A stretch of DNA of 33,723 bases from an uncultured Bacilli bacterium (GCA_944358545.1 CALVRJ010000012.1:1-33723), one strand, 5' to 3'. Shown: positions 9,178 through 16,804, counted from the first letter of the stretch. Program-made: numbers and translations. The notes: generated by a model from the sequence alone, not told the origin.

Positions 9178-9206
9178 ATTATATTATAAATGACGTTTTT
9201 TTTCAA
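9178..9206 (-). promoter_or_regulatory. Sigma-A promoter of dus-nrnA
   Basis: On the minus strand TTGAAA (9201-9206), a 17-base spacer and TATAAT (9178-9183) precede the dus ribosome binding site. Confidence 0.7.
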
Positions 9207-9276
9207 ATAATATAATAATTTAAAGGTAAAAAGGTACTTTTATAAAATACTGAAAATTAAAAAATTACTAAAACTG

Positions 9277-9305
9277 TTGATTTATATAGTAATTTATTAT
9301 ATACT
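9277..9305 (+). promoter_or_regulatory. Sigma-A promoter of small RNA unit 1
   Basis: TTGATT (9277-9282), a 17-base spacer and TATACT (9300-9305). The spacer and -10 are repeated almost exactly at 9595-9623. Confidence 0.75.
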
Positions 9306-9310
9306 TTTTG

Positions 9311-9380
9311 TAGAGGAGGCTCACCAGGCCAAATCTATTGTTTGTTTATTCCTGGCTTTAAGCTAGGTTTTTTTATTTTT
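9311..9380 (+). ncRNA. Candidate small RNA, copy 1
   Basis: Starting about 7 bases after a good -10, the predicted transcript opens with an AGAGGAGG motif, then CCAGG (9324-9328), which can pair with CCTGG (9351-9355). CCTGGC (9351-9356) can instead pair with GCTAGG (9362-9367), a 6-bp stem followed by TTTTTTTATTTTTT, a typical intrinsic terminator. The two pairings exclude each other, as in attenuators. There is no start codon after the GGAGG. Copy 2 at 9630-9690 keeps the layout with compensating changes (CTAG/CTAG for CCAGG/CCTGG), which supports an RNA structure. I do not recognise the RNA family. Confidence 0.55.
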
Positions 9381-9388
9381 TCTTTGGA

Positions 9389-9457
9389 TTATCCTTTATT
9401 AGAAATAGGATTATAACTAATATAGTTAGATATTCCATGTTTTCCTTTCACTGGCAT
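9389..9457 (-). CDS. Possible 22-residue peptide ORF
   Basis: An ATG at 9455-9457 follows AGAAGGTG with good spacing and opens a 22-codon frame (MPVKGKHGISNY..., hydrophilic, no membrane segment). Its ribosome binding site sits in the 3' arm of a CCTTCT-AAAA-AGAAGG hairpin, so translation could be controlled. It lies between the two candidate small RNAs on the opposite strand. Evidence for expression is weak and it may be fortuitous. Confidence 0.25.
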   Translation of the reverse strand: MPVKGKHGISNYISYNPISNKG

Positions 9458-9542
9458 CACCTTCTTTTTAGAAGGAGGATATCCGAAAGACTGGCCTAGC
9501 TTTGCCTGCCTCTATTGGATATATACGATATTTTTAGGTGAT
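9456..9542. other. Structured element between the two candidate small RNAs
   Basis: ATCACCT (9456-9462) and AGGTGAT (9536-9542) can close a domain containing ATATCC (9479-9484) paired with GGATAT (9517-9522). A competing local hairpin, CCTTCT-TTTT-AGAAGG, sits at 9460-9475. The interior (ACTGGCCTAGCTTTGCCTGCC) is GC-richer than its surroundings and shares CTAGCTTT with copy 2. The strand that is transcribed is not clear. Confidence 0.4.
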
Positions 9543-9594
9543 TTCCTTTTTATCTAAAGAAAAAAATGATTTTTTCATCATTTTCTTTTAAAAG

Positions 9595-9623
9595 CTGATT
9601 TATTTAGTAATTTATTATATACT
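9595..9623 (+). promoter_or_regulatory. Sigma-A promoter of small RNA unit 2
   Basis: CTGATT (9595-9600), a 17-base spacer differing from that of unit 1 at one position, and TATACT (9618-9623). Confidence 0.7.
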
Positions 9624-9629
9624 TTTTTT

Positions 9630-9690
9630 GTTGAGAAGGCCACTAGGCCAAGTTTTATTTTTAACTTGTACTAGCTTTAAGCTTTTTTTT
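9630..9690 (+). ncRNA. Candidate small RNA, copy 2
   Basis: This is a diverged direct repeat of the 9311-9380 unit. CTAG (9643-9646) pairs with CTAG (9671-9674), and CAAGTT with AACTTG forms an inner stem. AGC-TTTAA-GCT followed by eight T ends the unit, though this terminator stem is short. Its 3' end overlaps, antisense, the stop codon of the GT2 gene. Function unknown. Confidence 0.5.
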
Positions 9691-10387
9691 ATTTTAAAGT
9701 ATTTTTGATTTTGAAAATTACTTTAAGATGCCTTAGACTATCTCTAAATGGTTTTAAATGAGATTTCCTTGGATATTTACTTTTATAATAGTTTATCGGT
9801 ATTTCTTTTATTCGATATTCTTTTAAAAATGCTTTTATAAGCATTTCGCTTGCAAGCTCCATACCGGAGCTTTTTAAGTTAAGTTCTTTTAACTTTTTTG
9901 TTTGGCCACCTCTTAAGCCACAATGATAATCGTATTTAGGTGTTTTAAATAGTTTTCTTGGAATATATGATAATATGGGATTACCTATATATTTATTGAG
10001 TAATGGCATTGAGCCTTTTTCCATTTTTCCTTGAAAACGGTTTCCAATGACAAAATCATATCCTTCTTTTAGAAAGGTATAAAATTCCTTAATATTATAA
10101 AAATCATAGGAATCATCACTGTCAGCCATAATTATATATTTTCCTTGGGCTTTTTTTATACCATTTATTAAGGCATTTCCATAGCCTTTTTCTTTAGTAT
10201 TAATTACACTTGCGCCTAGTGATTTAGCAATAGTAACAGATGAATCGGTACTACCATTATCTGAGACTAATACTTCACCATTTATGTTATTTTCTTTTAA
10301 AAATTTATTGACTTTTATTAGACAGTTTGGTATATTTTTTTCTTCGTTTAAACAAGGCAGTAAAATAGTTAGTTCGTATTTGGCCAT
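9689..10387 (-). CDS. GT2 family glycosyltransferase, polyprenyl-phosphate sugar synthase type
   Basis: The 232-residue protein has a GT-A fold: LTILLPCLNEEKNI at the N-terminus, VSDNGSTDSS (nucleotide-binding), KGYGNALINGI, and the metal-binding DxD-type ADSDDSYDF near residues 92-100. It has no C-terminal membrane segments, as in dolichol-phosphate mannose synthase-like enzymes that load a sugar onto a polyprenyl phosphate. The start at 10385-10387 follows GGGGGGA. It overlaps the end of the GT-C-like gene by 83 bases, which suggests coupled translation and joint function: this enzyme makes the lipid-linked sugar and the membrane protein transfers it. Substrate unknown. Confidence 0.8.
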   Translation of the reverse strand: MAKYELTILLPCLNEEKNIPNCLIKVNKFLKENNINGEVLVSDNGSTDSSVTIAKSLGASVINTKEKGYGNALINGIKKAQGKYIIMADSDDSYDFYNIKEFYTFLKEGYDFVIGNRFQGKMEKGSMPLLNKYIGNPILSYIPRKLFKTPKYDYHCGLRGGQTKKLKELNLKSSGMELASEMLIKAFLKEYRIKEIPINYYKSKYPRKSHLKPFRDSLRHLKVIFKIKNTLK

Positions 10388-11975
10388 TTTTAATATCCCC
10401 CCAAAGTAAATAGATAGACGTGAAACTAAAGATTATTAAAGTTATATAGACGGGTGCGAGATAGAAGTATCTTATGGCTTTAAATGAAGTAGCATCAGTA
10501 TAAGTAATTCCGCATATTAATAATCCAGCTGTAATAAAGGTAATTACCGGTATAATTATTTTTTTATTTTTATTTAATAAAATTATTATAAAGCTTATTA
10601 TACCTAAAACATTAATAATTAGAGATATTTTTTTGTAAATAAAGGTAATTATATTACATATTCCCCCTACTCCTTTAAAGGTTAATTTGCCAAGGTTATT
10701 CGTATCTTTGGTTCGTAAGGTTATAGAATAATAAGGATAATAATTTACTTTACTTATGTCTGCCTTAGTTATATAGGCTGTTTCAGATTTTTTTAATGTA
10801 TTATAGTCATAGGTTATAAAGTCATCATAACTTAAAACATAGGTAATTGTTTTAGGTAAGGTTTTAAAGAAACTTTTAATATTATATAAAGTTGGCGGAG
10901 AGATATAAACTGATGAGACGTTGAATCTTTTGTCTAATTTGTTTTCTTTAAAGGCTTTATTTAATTCTTCATTAACTTGTCCCCAAAATTTTTCACTTGT
11001 TTCGAATGATTTATAAGCACCTTCATATGAAGCCATTCTTCTTATGGCCCATATCATATAACCGTCTATTAGTTCTCCGTTTTCTAAGTCAGGGTTTTCT
11101 TTATAGTTTTGATTTATTATTTCTTTTAGTTTTCTAAATGTCGGGCTTACTTTCATAGCTTTATCTAAGGTACTTCTAGGAATTGATACTCTGTAAATGT
11201 TTTCATCTGGTTTGATTTTCATTAGTGTTTGATATGCTTTGGCAAAGTTTGAATTTATAAGTTCATTGTTAGTGTGTGTTTTATAGTATTTATAGTTAAT
11301 GCTTGTGACTAAATAGTTAGCCGGGATTATTATGATAAAGAAAATAGCGAGAATTAACGATTTTTTCTTTAGTTTAAAAATATAGATTATAAACATTATT
11401 ACTAATAAGACATTCATGAATAAATAATCTTCTCTGGTGTATATAACTGACAGATATGTTAAAGATAAACCAATTAAATGAGGAATTATCTTTTTTATTT
11501 CGTTATTTTTATAAATTCCATATAAGAAACTTAATAAAAATAATATTTGCGTAGGGCCTAAAACATATCTATATAGTCTTTGAAATGTTTCACTACTAAA
11601 GGTTACTGGGTTAAATAGTAATAAAATATATAAAATAAAGGAGATATTTTTATTTTTAAATAAATCTCTTGTGACAAAGCAAAAAGTAATACATGATAAG
11701 ATATATAAAATACTTAAACCTAAAGTATATGGAATATCTATATATCTTAAGATACTTAAGAATAAGGGAAAGAAAAAGCCTTTGACTAAAGTGGTGTCCG
11801 TATAGTTACCGAGCCAAAGACCATTACTTATATTATCGCTTAATTTCATCATTAATATGTCATCATAACCATAGCTTTCTATATAAAAGCTTGGCAAGAA
11901 GCAACATATTATTAATTTAATTAAGGTTAATATAATTAGTAAAATTAAAAATTTATTTTTAGCAAGCGTTTTCAC
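10305..11975 (-). CDS. Multi-pass membrane protein, GT-C glycosyltransferase-like
   Basis: The 556-residue protein has about ten hydrophobic segments and a large soluble loop (about 255-420) before the last membrane helices. The first external loop contains ESYGYDDILM, the acidic pair expected of GT-C enzymes that use polyprenyl-phosphate sugars, and a downstream YTREDYLF segment is also acidic. I infer a GT-C transferase or polymer-assembly protein; the exact family cannot be named. It overlaps the upstream pilin-like gene by 17 bases and the downstream GT2 gene by 83 bases, so it is the third of four genes in a tightly coupled operon. Confidence 0.65.
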   Translation of the reverse strand: MKTLAKNKFLILLIILTLIKLIICCFLPSFYIESYGYDDILMMKLSDNISNGLWLGNYTDTTLVKGFFFPLFLSILRYIDIPYTLGLSILYILSCITFCFVTRDLFKNKNISFILYILLLFNPVTFSSETFQRLYRYVLGPTQILFLLSFLYGIYKNNEIKKIIPHLIGLSLTYLSVIYTREDYLFMNVLLVIMFIIYIFKLKKKSLILAIFFIIIIPANYLVTSINYKYYKTHTNNELINSNFAKAYQTLMKIKPDENIYRVSIPRSTLDKAMKVSPTFRKLKEIINQNYKENPDLENGELIDGYMIWAIRRMASYEGAYKSFETSEKFWGQVNEELNKAFKENKLDKRFNVSSVYISPPTLYNIKSFFKTLPKTITYVLSYDDFITYDYNTLKKSETAYITKADISKVNYYPYYSITLRTKDTNNLGKLTFKGVGGICNIITFIYKKISLIINVLGIISFIIILLNKNKKIIIPVITFITAGLLICGITYTDATSFKAIRYFYLAPVYITLIIFSFTSIYLLWGDIKNGQIRTNYFTALFKRRKKYTKLSNKSQ

Positions 11976-12429
11976 TTATTTTACATTGACTTTCATTTTT
12001 ATCTACAAAATCTGCAGTTTTATCGTCTTTCCCTTTTTCAACACAAACATTTAACTCTTTATCATATAAGGCAAAGGAAACTTTACCATCTTTAGTTATT
12101 AAAATACTTCCACTATCGGGATTTTCACCTTGATAATCTAAGATGTTTTTATTTAAAGTTGTACAAGCATTACTTTTATTAATTCCTTTAGCTTGAGGTT
12201 TACCGTTTGTATAAGTTATTTTTACAGGAAGTAAGCCCTCATCATTATAAGTTATACTTGCATAATAATTTTGGGTAATGGAAATTAAAGAACTTACACT
12301 ATCTTTAAATGCTTCTTCCCGGGAATCTCTTAAAACACCGGTAATTATTGGAGTTGTGATTAGGGAAATTACAGCTAAAATAACAATTACAGCAAGTAAT
12401 TCAACTAAAGTAAAACCTTTTTTTAGCAT
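11959..12429 (-). CDS. Type IV pilin-like (pseudopilin) protein
   Basis: The N-terminus MLKKGFTLVELLAVIVILAV is a class III prepilin signal: the peptidase would cut after Gly5 and the new Phe would be methylated, with Glu at +5. A single hydrophobic helix is followed by a small globular domain with four Cys, including a C-terminal CKISENAC. At 156 residues it fits pseudopilins of type IV pilus/competence (ComG-like) systems. It overlaps the preceding pilin-like gene by 7 bases and the following GT-C-like gene by 17. No assembly ATPase or peptidase is in the window. Confidence 0.85.
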   Translation of the reverse strand: MLKKGFTLVELLAVIVILAVISLITTPIITGVLRDSREEAFKDSVSSLISITQNYYASITYNDEGLLPVKITYTNGKPQAKGINKSNACTTLNKNILDYQGENPDSGSILITKDGKVSFALYDKELNVCVEKGKDDKTADFVDKNESQCKISENAC

Positions 12430-12827
12430 GAGTCGCCACCTACTTCAACGTATTCATATATATATTTCTTAGAATTACTTGTTACTTTAACATAGTCGTT
12501 TTTCATTTCACAGTTTTTATCATCAGTTATTTGACCATCTGGAATATATCCATTAGTTATCAAATCTGTTATTTTTAGATTACCTTTATTTCCATATGAT
12601 TTAATACTAGAAGATGATTCTAAAGCTTTAGGATAATCATCGACTCTATCTGTTACATATTCTCTTGCAGCTCCAAGAGCAATATCTTTCATTGCATCAT
12701 CAGTTTCTGCTTGTGATGAATTTAACATATTTAAAATTGAAGGAAAGGCGATTAAAGCAATAGCAACTAAGATAATGATGGTTCCTAATAGTTCAATTAA
12801 TGTAAATCCATTTTTATTCAAGTCCAA
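12423..12827 (-). CDS. Type IV pilin-like (pseudopilin) protein
   Basis: The start MDLNKNGFTLIELLGTIIIL is a prepilin leader with cleavage after Gly7 and Glu at +5, followed by one hydrophobic helix and a short soluble domain ending YIYEYVEVGGDSC (134 residues). It is the first gene of the pilin-pilin-GT-C-GT2 operon. The soluble domain resembles minor pilins that prime the pilus. The start codon is preceded by AGAAGGTGATTGG on the minus strand. Confidence 0.85.
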   Translation of the reverse strand: MDLNKNGFTLIELLGTIIILVAIALIAFPSILNMLNSSQAETDDAMKDIALGAAREYVTDRVDDYPKALESSSSIKSYGNKGNLKITDLITNGYIPDGQITDDKNCEMKNDYVKVTSNSKKYIYEYVEVGGDSC

Positions 12828-12861
12828 TCACCTTCTTTTAGTTTGTTTTTTATATTTTCTC

Positions 12862-12904
12862 TAAAAATTTGTGTCACATACCTTAATATTAAGTCATGTG
12901 ACAA
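12862..12904 (-). terminator. Probable terminator between the DUF6273 gene and the pilin operon
   Basis: On the minus strand GTCACAT and ATGTGAC form a 7-bp stem with an internal AT-rich palindrome, followed by CAAATTTTTAG. The T-run is interrupted, so termination may be partial. Confidence 0.55.
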
Positions 12905-12938
12905 CTACTTGCGAATGATTATTTCTTTATTTAAAATC

Positions 12939-13937
12939 CTATTCAATAATGAATGGGTCACTTTCTGTCCCGCTTCCACTTAAGGAAAGACTAGAACTTA
13001 AGAATACTGCGGGCCGCACGCCGTAGGAATCGTACGCATTGTTACCACCGTAGATGCCGCCGTCACTGTTGACCTCGCTGACACTGTAAGAGTACTGGGC
13101 ATACGGAGAAACCAGCCAATACCATCCACTACTTGGTATTAAATAATTTGTTGTTTTACATGTACTTCTATTTGTATAATTATCTGCTGCATTTCCACAT
13201 TGTGCTGTATTACTATTGGCTAGTAATGCATCACTAATTGATAACAATGCTACTTTCCCGTTCCATGTTATTCTCTCTTCATCTGCTACTGTTAACTCTG
13301 GTGTGCCCATCTGATTACTCTCTGATGGCACTGGTCCTACATTCCATGTATGACTTACTATTTCACCTTTCGCATTACTTGTTAAATTATTATAATATTC
13401 TCCATTTAAATAATCATTTAAACTTGCATTCTTTAATACTGTTCCTGTTATTATATCATCATCTGAATATTTATTCTCATAATTATCATTTATTGCCCAC
13501 GCATTACATCCATAACCACTATTCGCACAATATGTCCCGCCAGCTCCATTACTATTTGAATCTCTATTTCCTTGTTCATCAAATGGCATTTCTTCTGAAA
13601 GTACTTCATTTCTTACTATCTTATATGTTCCATCCGCTTCTTTTGCTACTATTCTCCATAGTTCATTGTTAAACATTATATAGTTATTTGGATTACTTCC
13701 TTTATAAACACATTTACCACTTTCAATTTCATCTTTATAAAGGCCATCACCTTCGGTTACTGTATTAATGGTATTACCACCAATATTACAGTTTGGTACA
13801 ACATTAGCCTTCATATGAAGAGAAATATTAGTGTTAAAGGCGGCATAACCTATAGTCATTAAGGTTACAAAGGCAAATAGACCAACTAATAATATTTGTT
13901 TTTGTCCTTTTAATTTACTTTTTCTTGTTTTTCGCAT
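12939..13937 (-). CDS. Membrane-anchored extracellular protein with DUF6273-type domain and hypervariable-looking C-terminus
   Basis: The 332-residue protein has a basic N-terminus (MRKTRKSKLKGQKQ) and a hydrophobic segment (about 15-33, LLVGLFAFVTLMTIGYAAF), a signal anchor common in this bacterial group. The exported part has paired Cys residues and ends in WYWLVSPY...GVRPAVFLSSSL...GSGTESDPFIIE, the hallmark of DUF6273 domains, which resemble the C-type-lectin/sulfatase-modifying fold. Residues 270-310, encoded at 13009-13130, are about 58% GC, against roughly 25% in the adjacent coding segment, and are rich in Tyr/Ser/Asn/Gly/Asp codons. RBS AAGGAGAATAAGTT precedes the start. Likely a surface-binding protein; its ligand is unknown. 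Confidence 0.8.
   Translation of the reverse strand: MRKTRKSKLKGQKQILLVGLFAFVTLMTIGYAAFNTNISLHMKANVVPNCNIGGNTINTVTEGDGLYKDEIESGKCVYKGSNPNNYIMFNNELWRIVAKEADGTYKIVRNEVLSEEMPFDEQGNRDSNSNGAGGTYCANSGYGCNAWAINDNYENKYSDDDIITGTVLKNASLNDYLNGEYYNNLTSNAKGEIVSHTWNVGPVPSESNQMGTPELTVADEERITWNGKVALLSISDALLANSNTAQCGNAADNYTNRSTCKTTNYLIPSSGWYWLVSPYAQYSYSVSEVNSDGGIYGGNNAYDSYGVRPAVFLSSSLSLSGSGTESDPFIIE
13009..13130 (-). other. Candidate diversity-generating variable region with GC-rich 3' tract
   Basis: I count 64 G or C in the 110 bases 13009-13118, a sharp island in an AT-rich gene. In the coding direction it ends with a 14-base tract GGCGTGCGGCCCGC (13009-13022, 13 of 14 G/C), like the initiation-of-mutagenic-homing element of diversity-generating retroelements. 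Variable positions are mostly TAC, AGT, AGC, GGT, GGC, AAC and GAT codons, all reachable from AAC/AAT by changing adenines. No template repeat or reverse transcriptase is in this window, so the identification is an inference. Confidence 0.45.
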
Positions 13938-13995
13938 AACTTATTCTCCTTATCTTAAGTTAATTATAACATCAAAGGTGTAGTTTTTTCAAGGT

Positions 13996-14026
13996 AAAAT
14001 AAAAAGATTAGGTAATTATCCTATCT
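13996..14026 (-). terminator. Intrinsic terminator of spo0A
   Basis: GATAGG and CCTAATC pair with one bulged A across an ATAATTA loop, followed on the minus strand by TTTTTATTTT. It overlaps the end of spo0A. Confidence 0.7.
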
Positions 14027-14780
14027 TGTGAAAATCTAATCTTAGTTTATCGGCAATGGTTACAATAAATTCAGAATTTGTTGGTTTAGCTTTATCGATA
14101 TCGACACTAAATCCAAATAGTTCTTCCATGAAATCTAAGTTACCTCTATTCCAAGATACTTCGATAGCGTGACGGATAGCTCTTTCTACTCTTGAGGTTG
14201 TGGTGTCAAATTTTTGAGCTAGTTCCGGATATAATTCTTTAGTTATACCACCTATCATTTCAGGGTGGGAAAAGATGATGCCAACGGCTTCTCTTATGTA
14301 TTGATATCCTTTAATGTGTGATGGTATTCCAAGTTCATGAAGCATTTTGGTTATTGATACTTGTAAGTTACTATTATAGAAGTCGATGTTTTTATTTTCT
14401 TGTTTTTTATTTGTAATTTCATATATTCTTTTTTCTAAGTCAGTTAAATCAAAAGGTTTTAAGATATAGTAATTTACACCAAATTCAGATACTTCTCTAA
14501 TCACTTCAGCGGCATTATAGCTAGTTGCAACAATAACTTTTTTATTAATGCCACGTTTTTTCATTTCGTTTAAGACATAAATACCATCTTTATGAGGCAT
14601 TATAAGGTCTAAGATTATCAAATCGAATTTATTTTGGTTTTGTTCGATTACCTTGATTCCTTCTTCGCCATCGTGAGCTTCTAATGTGATACTGATTTTA
14701 TCATTTGTTTTGAAATATTCTTTAACCATTTCAATCAGGTTAACATTATCATCAATCATTAATACTTTTATTTTGTCCAT
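14016..14780 (-). CDS. spo0A: Sporulation master regulator Spo0A
   Basis: Spo0A is the phosphorelay response regulator that starts sporulation. The 254-residue protein has a CheY-like receiver with acidic pocket Asp10/Asp11, phospho-acceptor Asp58 ([12 protein letters not shown]) and Lys108 (LKPF), then a linker and the Spo0A-specific C-terminal DNA-binding domain with [21 protein letters not shown], the recognition-helix region. I use the ATG at 14778-14780, preceded by AAGGAGAAAG; an in-frame upstream Met has no good ribosome binding site. The gene has its own -10 (TATAAT, minus, 14809-14814), a 0A box upstream and a terminator. With the ssp gene it indicates a spore former. Confidence 0.96.
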   Translation of the reverse strand: MDKIKVLMIDDNVNLIEMVKEYFKTNDKISITLEAHDGEEGIKVIEQNQNKFDLIILDLIMPHKDGIYVLNEMKKRGINKKVIVATSYNAAEVIREVSEFGVNYYILKPFDLTDLEKRIYEITNKKQENKNIDFYNSNLQVSITKMLHELGIPSHIKGYQYIREAVGIIFSHPEMIGGITKELYPELAQKFDTTTSRVERAIRHAIEVSWNRGNLDFMEELFGFSVDIDKAKPTNSEFIVTIADKLRLDFHKIG

Positions 14781-14808
14781 TTTTATTCTTTCTCCTTTAC
14801 TGTTAAAA

Positions 14809-14864
14809 ATTATACAAAATATTGACATGGTTTTCTAGAGTAAAAAATAGCTAGTTTTGTCGAA
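14809..14864 (-). promoter_or_regulatory. spo0A control region with 0A box
   Basis: TTTGTCGAA at 14856-14864 (plus-strand reading) matches the Spo0A box consensus TTTGTCRAA exactly. A TATAAT -10 lies at 14809-14814 on the minus strand, without a clear -35 at 17 bases (TAGAAA). The box is about 76 bases upstream of the start codon and suggests autoregulation. Confidence 0.6.
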
Positions 14865-14891
14865 TGTCACATTTAATTAAAAAAGAAGCTA

Positions 14892-15587
14892 CTACTTAGT
14901 AACTTCTATAATTTTAATAAACTTCTCGGGGATAGTACTAGCCCCGCCAATTAGATATCCATTGATATCTGGAATTTTGTTTAATTCTGTGATGTTTTTT
15001 TCATTGACTCCACCACCATATAAGACTCTAACGTCTTCTTTAAATAAGGATTTAATATATTTGACGACGTCTTCGATTTCATCGTTTGATGGTGGGTTAC
15101 TACCGATTGACCAAATTGGTTCATAGGAAATATAAAGGTTTGATAAGTCATCAACATCTTTTAAGTTAACGTCTAATTGTTTTTTTAAAAATTCTTTGGT
15201 TTTGCCTTCTTCTTTAGTTTTCAAGCTTTCACCAATACATAAGAAAACAGTTAGACCAGTTCTTAAAGCGTTTTTTACTTTTTCGTTTATAAGTTCTTCG
15301 TCTTCTTTTAAATAGCTTCTTGTTTCACTGTGGCCAATTAATGTATATTTAGCTCCTAAGTCTTTAATAGCTGAAGCAGAGGTTTGACCGGTGAAGGCAC
15401 CTTTATTTTGACTATAGACGTTTTGACCGGCACAAGTAAATCCATTTTCTGCATATGTTTTTAAATATAGATTAGATGGAGCTACGATAAATTTATCTTT
15501 ATACGGTTTCATTTTTTCAATATAGTCTTCGATGTCTTTTAATTTATCAAAGCTCATTTTTTGATTTGATACTAAGATTTTTTCCAT
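14892..15587 (-). CDS. tpiA: Triosephosphate isomerase
   Basis: This glycolytic enzyme interconverts dihydroxyacetone phosphate and glyceraldehyde 3-phosphate. Catalytic residues are recognisable: Lys10 in SNQKM, His86 in IGHSETR and Glu156 in YEPIWSIGS, plus the phosphate-binding VLYGGGVNEKN and GYLIGGAS. The usual NWKMN start is replaced by SNQKM, and at 231 residues it is about 20 shorter than typical, with a shortened N-terminal half. The start codon follows AAGGAGG, which lies inside the end of the GT4 gene, so the two overlap by 16 bases and are co-translated. It belongs to the pgk-GT4-tpiA group. Confidence 0.92.
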   Translation of the reverse strand: MEKILVSNQKMSFDKLKDIEDYIEKMKPYKDKFIVAPSNLYLKTYAENGFTCAGQNVYSQNKGAFTGQTSASAIKDLGAKYTLIGHSETRSYLKEDEELINEKVKNALRTGLTVFLCIGESLKTKEEGKTKEFLKKQLDVNLKDVDDLSNLYISYEPIWSIGSNPPSNDEIEDVVKYIKSLFKEDVRVLYGGGVNEKNITELNKIPDINGYLIGGASTIPEKFIKIIEVTK

Positions 15588-16804
15588 ATACCTATCCTCC
15601 TTAAAAAGTTTTTGAATTTTTCTCTTTTACTTGGTTTTTGATTAGCAATCGCTTTTTGATATACATATAACACTTTTTCAGCGTAATATTTAGATGAATG
15701 CATTTCGGCGGTTTTTCGCGCTCCTTTACTTAAGTGTTTTAAAAGTTTAGGGTCTTTGATTAAGCCTTCAATTTGTTTTACGGCTTCTTTTTTATTTTCA
15801 AATAAGTAACCGTTTAGGCCATAAACGACGTCTTCAAAACTTTCATCTTTGATACATATTGTCGGAATGCTAGCAGACATGGCTTCGATAACGGTAAGAC
15901 CTTGGGTTTCAAAATGAGATGCGGTTATAAAGATGTTTGAAATGTTATAATATTTTGGTGTTTCATCATATGGAACTTTACCAGCAAAAACAACATTTTT
16001 TTCAATTCGATATTTAGAGGTTAATTTTTTTAAATAATCGAGGTCTGGACCGTCACCAACTAAAAGTAATTTAACGTTTTTATTTTTTTTAATTAAAGTT
16101 TTGGCGATATCGATAATCATTTCGATGTTTTTTTCTTTACCTATACGGCCAATATAGAGCATAATAAAGTCGTCTTTAGTGAAGCCTAGTTTTTGTTTAA
16201 GATCTAAAAGGTCTTGTTTTTTTAAGTTTTCTTTATAAAACCTTTCGGTTTCAATACCGGTTGGAATAATGTAGACTTCCCGGTCATATTTATATTTATT
16301 TTTAAATAAGTCATATGTTTTTTTAGTTGGAACAATTAGTTCATTACATGTTTTATCACAGTAAAATTTAGTTATATATTCGACAATTTTTTTACTACTT
16401 TTATCAAAGTAACCATGGGTTATGGTTTCGATATAGTCTTCATACATCGTGTGATAAGTGTGCACTAAAGGGATGTGAAATTCTTTGGCAACTAATCTAG
16501 CAAATGTTCCAACACCAAATTCAGTATGTGAATGAATAATATCTAAATTCCATTTGGCTATTTTTTTAATTACTCTAAAGGGGTAAATCGAGGTTAGACG
16601 GTAATCATATATACCAATCGGAATACCAGGAATTCTGATGATTTTACCGTCGTTTTCAAATTTATAATTCATGTCTTTAGGATTAACGGTAACAATAAAT
16701 ACTTGGTGACCAGCTTTTTCTAAAGCTTTTTGAAGCATGACAATACTGGTTGAGACACCATTAATAAATGGTGGGTAGCTATCGGTAAAGATTCCTATAC
16801 GCAT
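15572..16804 (-). CDS. GT4 family glycosyltransferase, diacylglycerol glycosyltransferase-like
   Basis: The 410-residue protein has a GT-B fold. The N-terminal domain begins MRIGIFTDSYPPFINGVSTS, a signature of GT4 lipid glycosyltransferases, and has DIIHSHTEFGVG. The C-terminal domain carries YIGRIGKEKN (nucleotide-sugar loop) and FETQGLTVIEAMSASIPT, the E-x7-E-type region. The C-terminus is basic (KREKFKNFLRRIGIWKKS), suggesting peripheral membrane attachment. Such enzymes add glucose to diacylglycerol to make glycolipids or lipoteichoic acid anchors; this substrate is inferred from family resemblance. It sits between pgk and tpiA and overlaps tpiA. Confidence 0.82.
   Translation of the reverse strand: MRIGIFTDSYPPFINGVSTSIVMLQKALEKAGHQVFIVTVNPKDMNYKFENDGKIIRIPGIPIGIYDYRLTSIYPFRVIKKIAKWNLDIIHSHTEFGVGTFARLVAKEFHIPLVHTYHTMYEDYIETITHGYFDKSSKKIVEYITKFYCDKTCNELIVPTKKTYDLFKNKYKYDREVYIIPTGIETERFYKENLKKQDLLDLKQKLGFTKDDFIMLYIGRIGKEKNIEMIIDIAKTLIKKNKNVKLLLVGDGPDLDYLKKLTSKYRIEKNVVFAGKVPYDETPKYYNISNIFITASHFETQGLTVIEAMSASIPTICIKDESFEDVVYGLNGYLFENKKEAVKQIEGLIKDPKLLKHLSKGARKTAEMHSSKYYAEKVLYVYQKAIANQKPSKREKFKNFLRRIGIWKKS

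Noticed and set aside
9456..9542. Cyclic-di-GMP (GEMM-I) riboswitch, from the GGCAAAGCTAGGCC-like core on the minus strand
   Set aside because: Only one of the two conserved core segments is present, and the GAAA tetraloop and receptor arrangement cannot be placed.
13238..13672. Long leucine-rich open frame on the plus strand inside the DUF6273 gene
   Set aside because: It is an antisense shadow of a clear signal-anchor/DUF6273 coding frame, with no ribosome binding site of its own.
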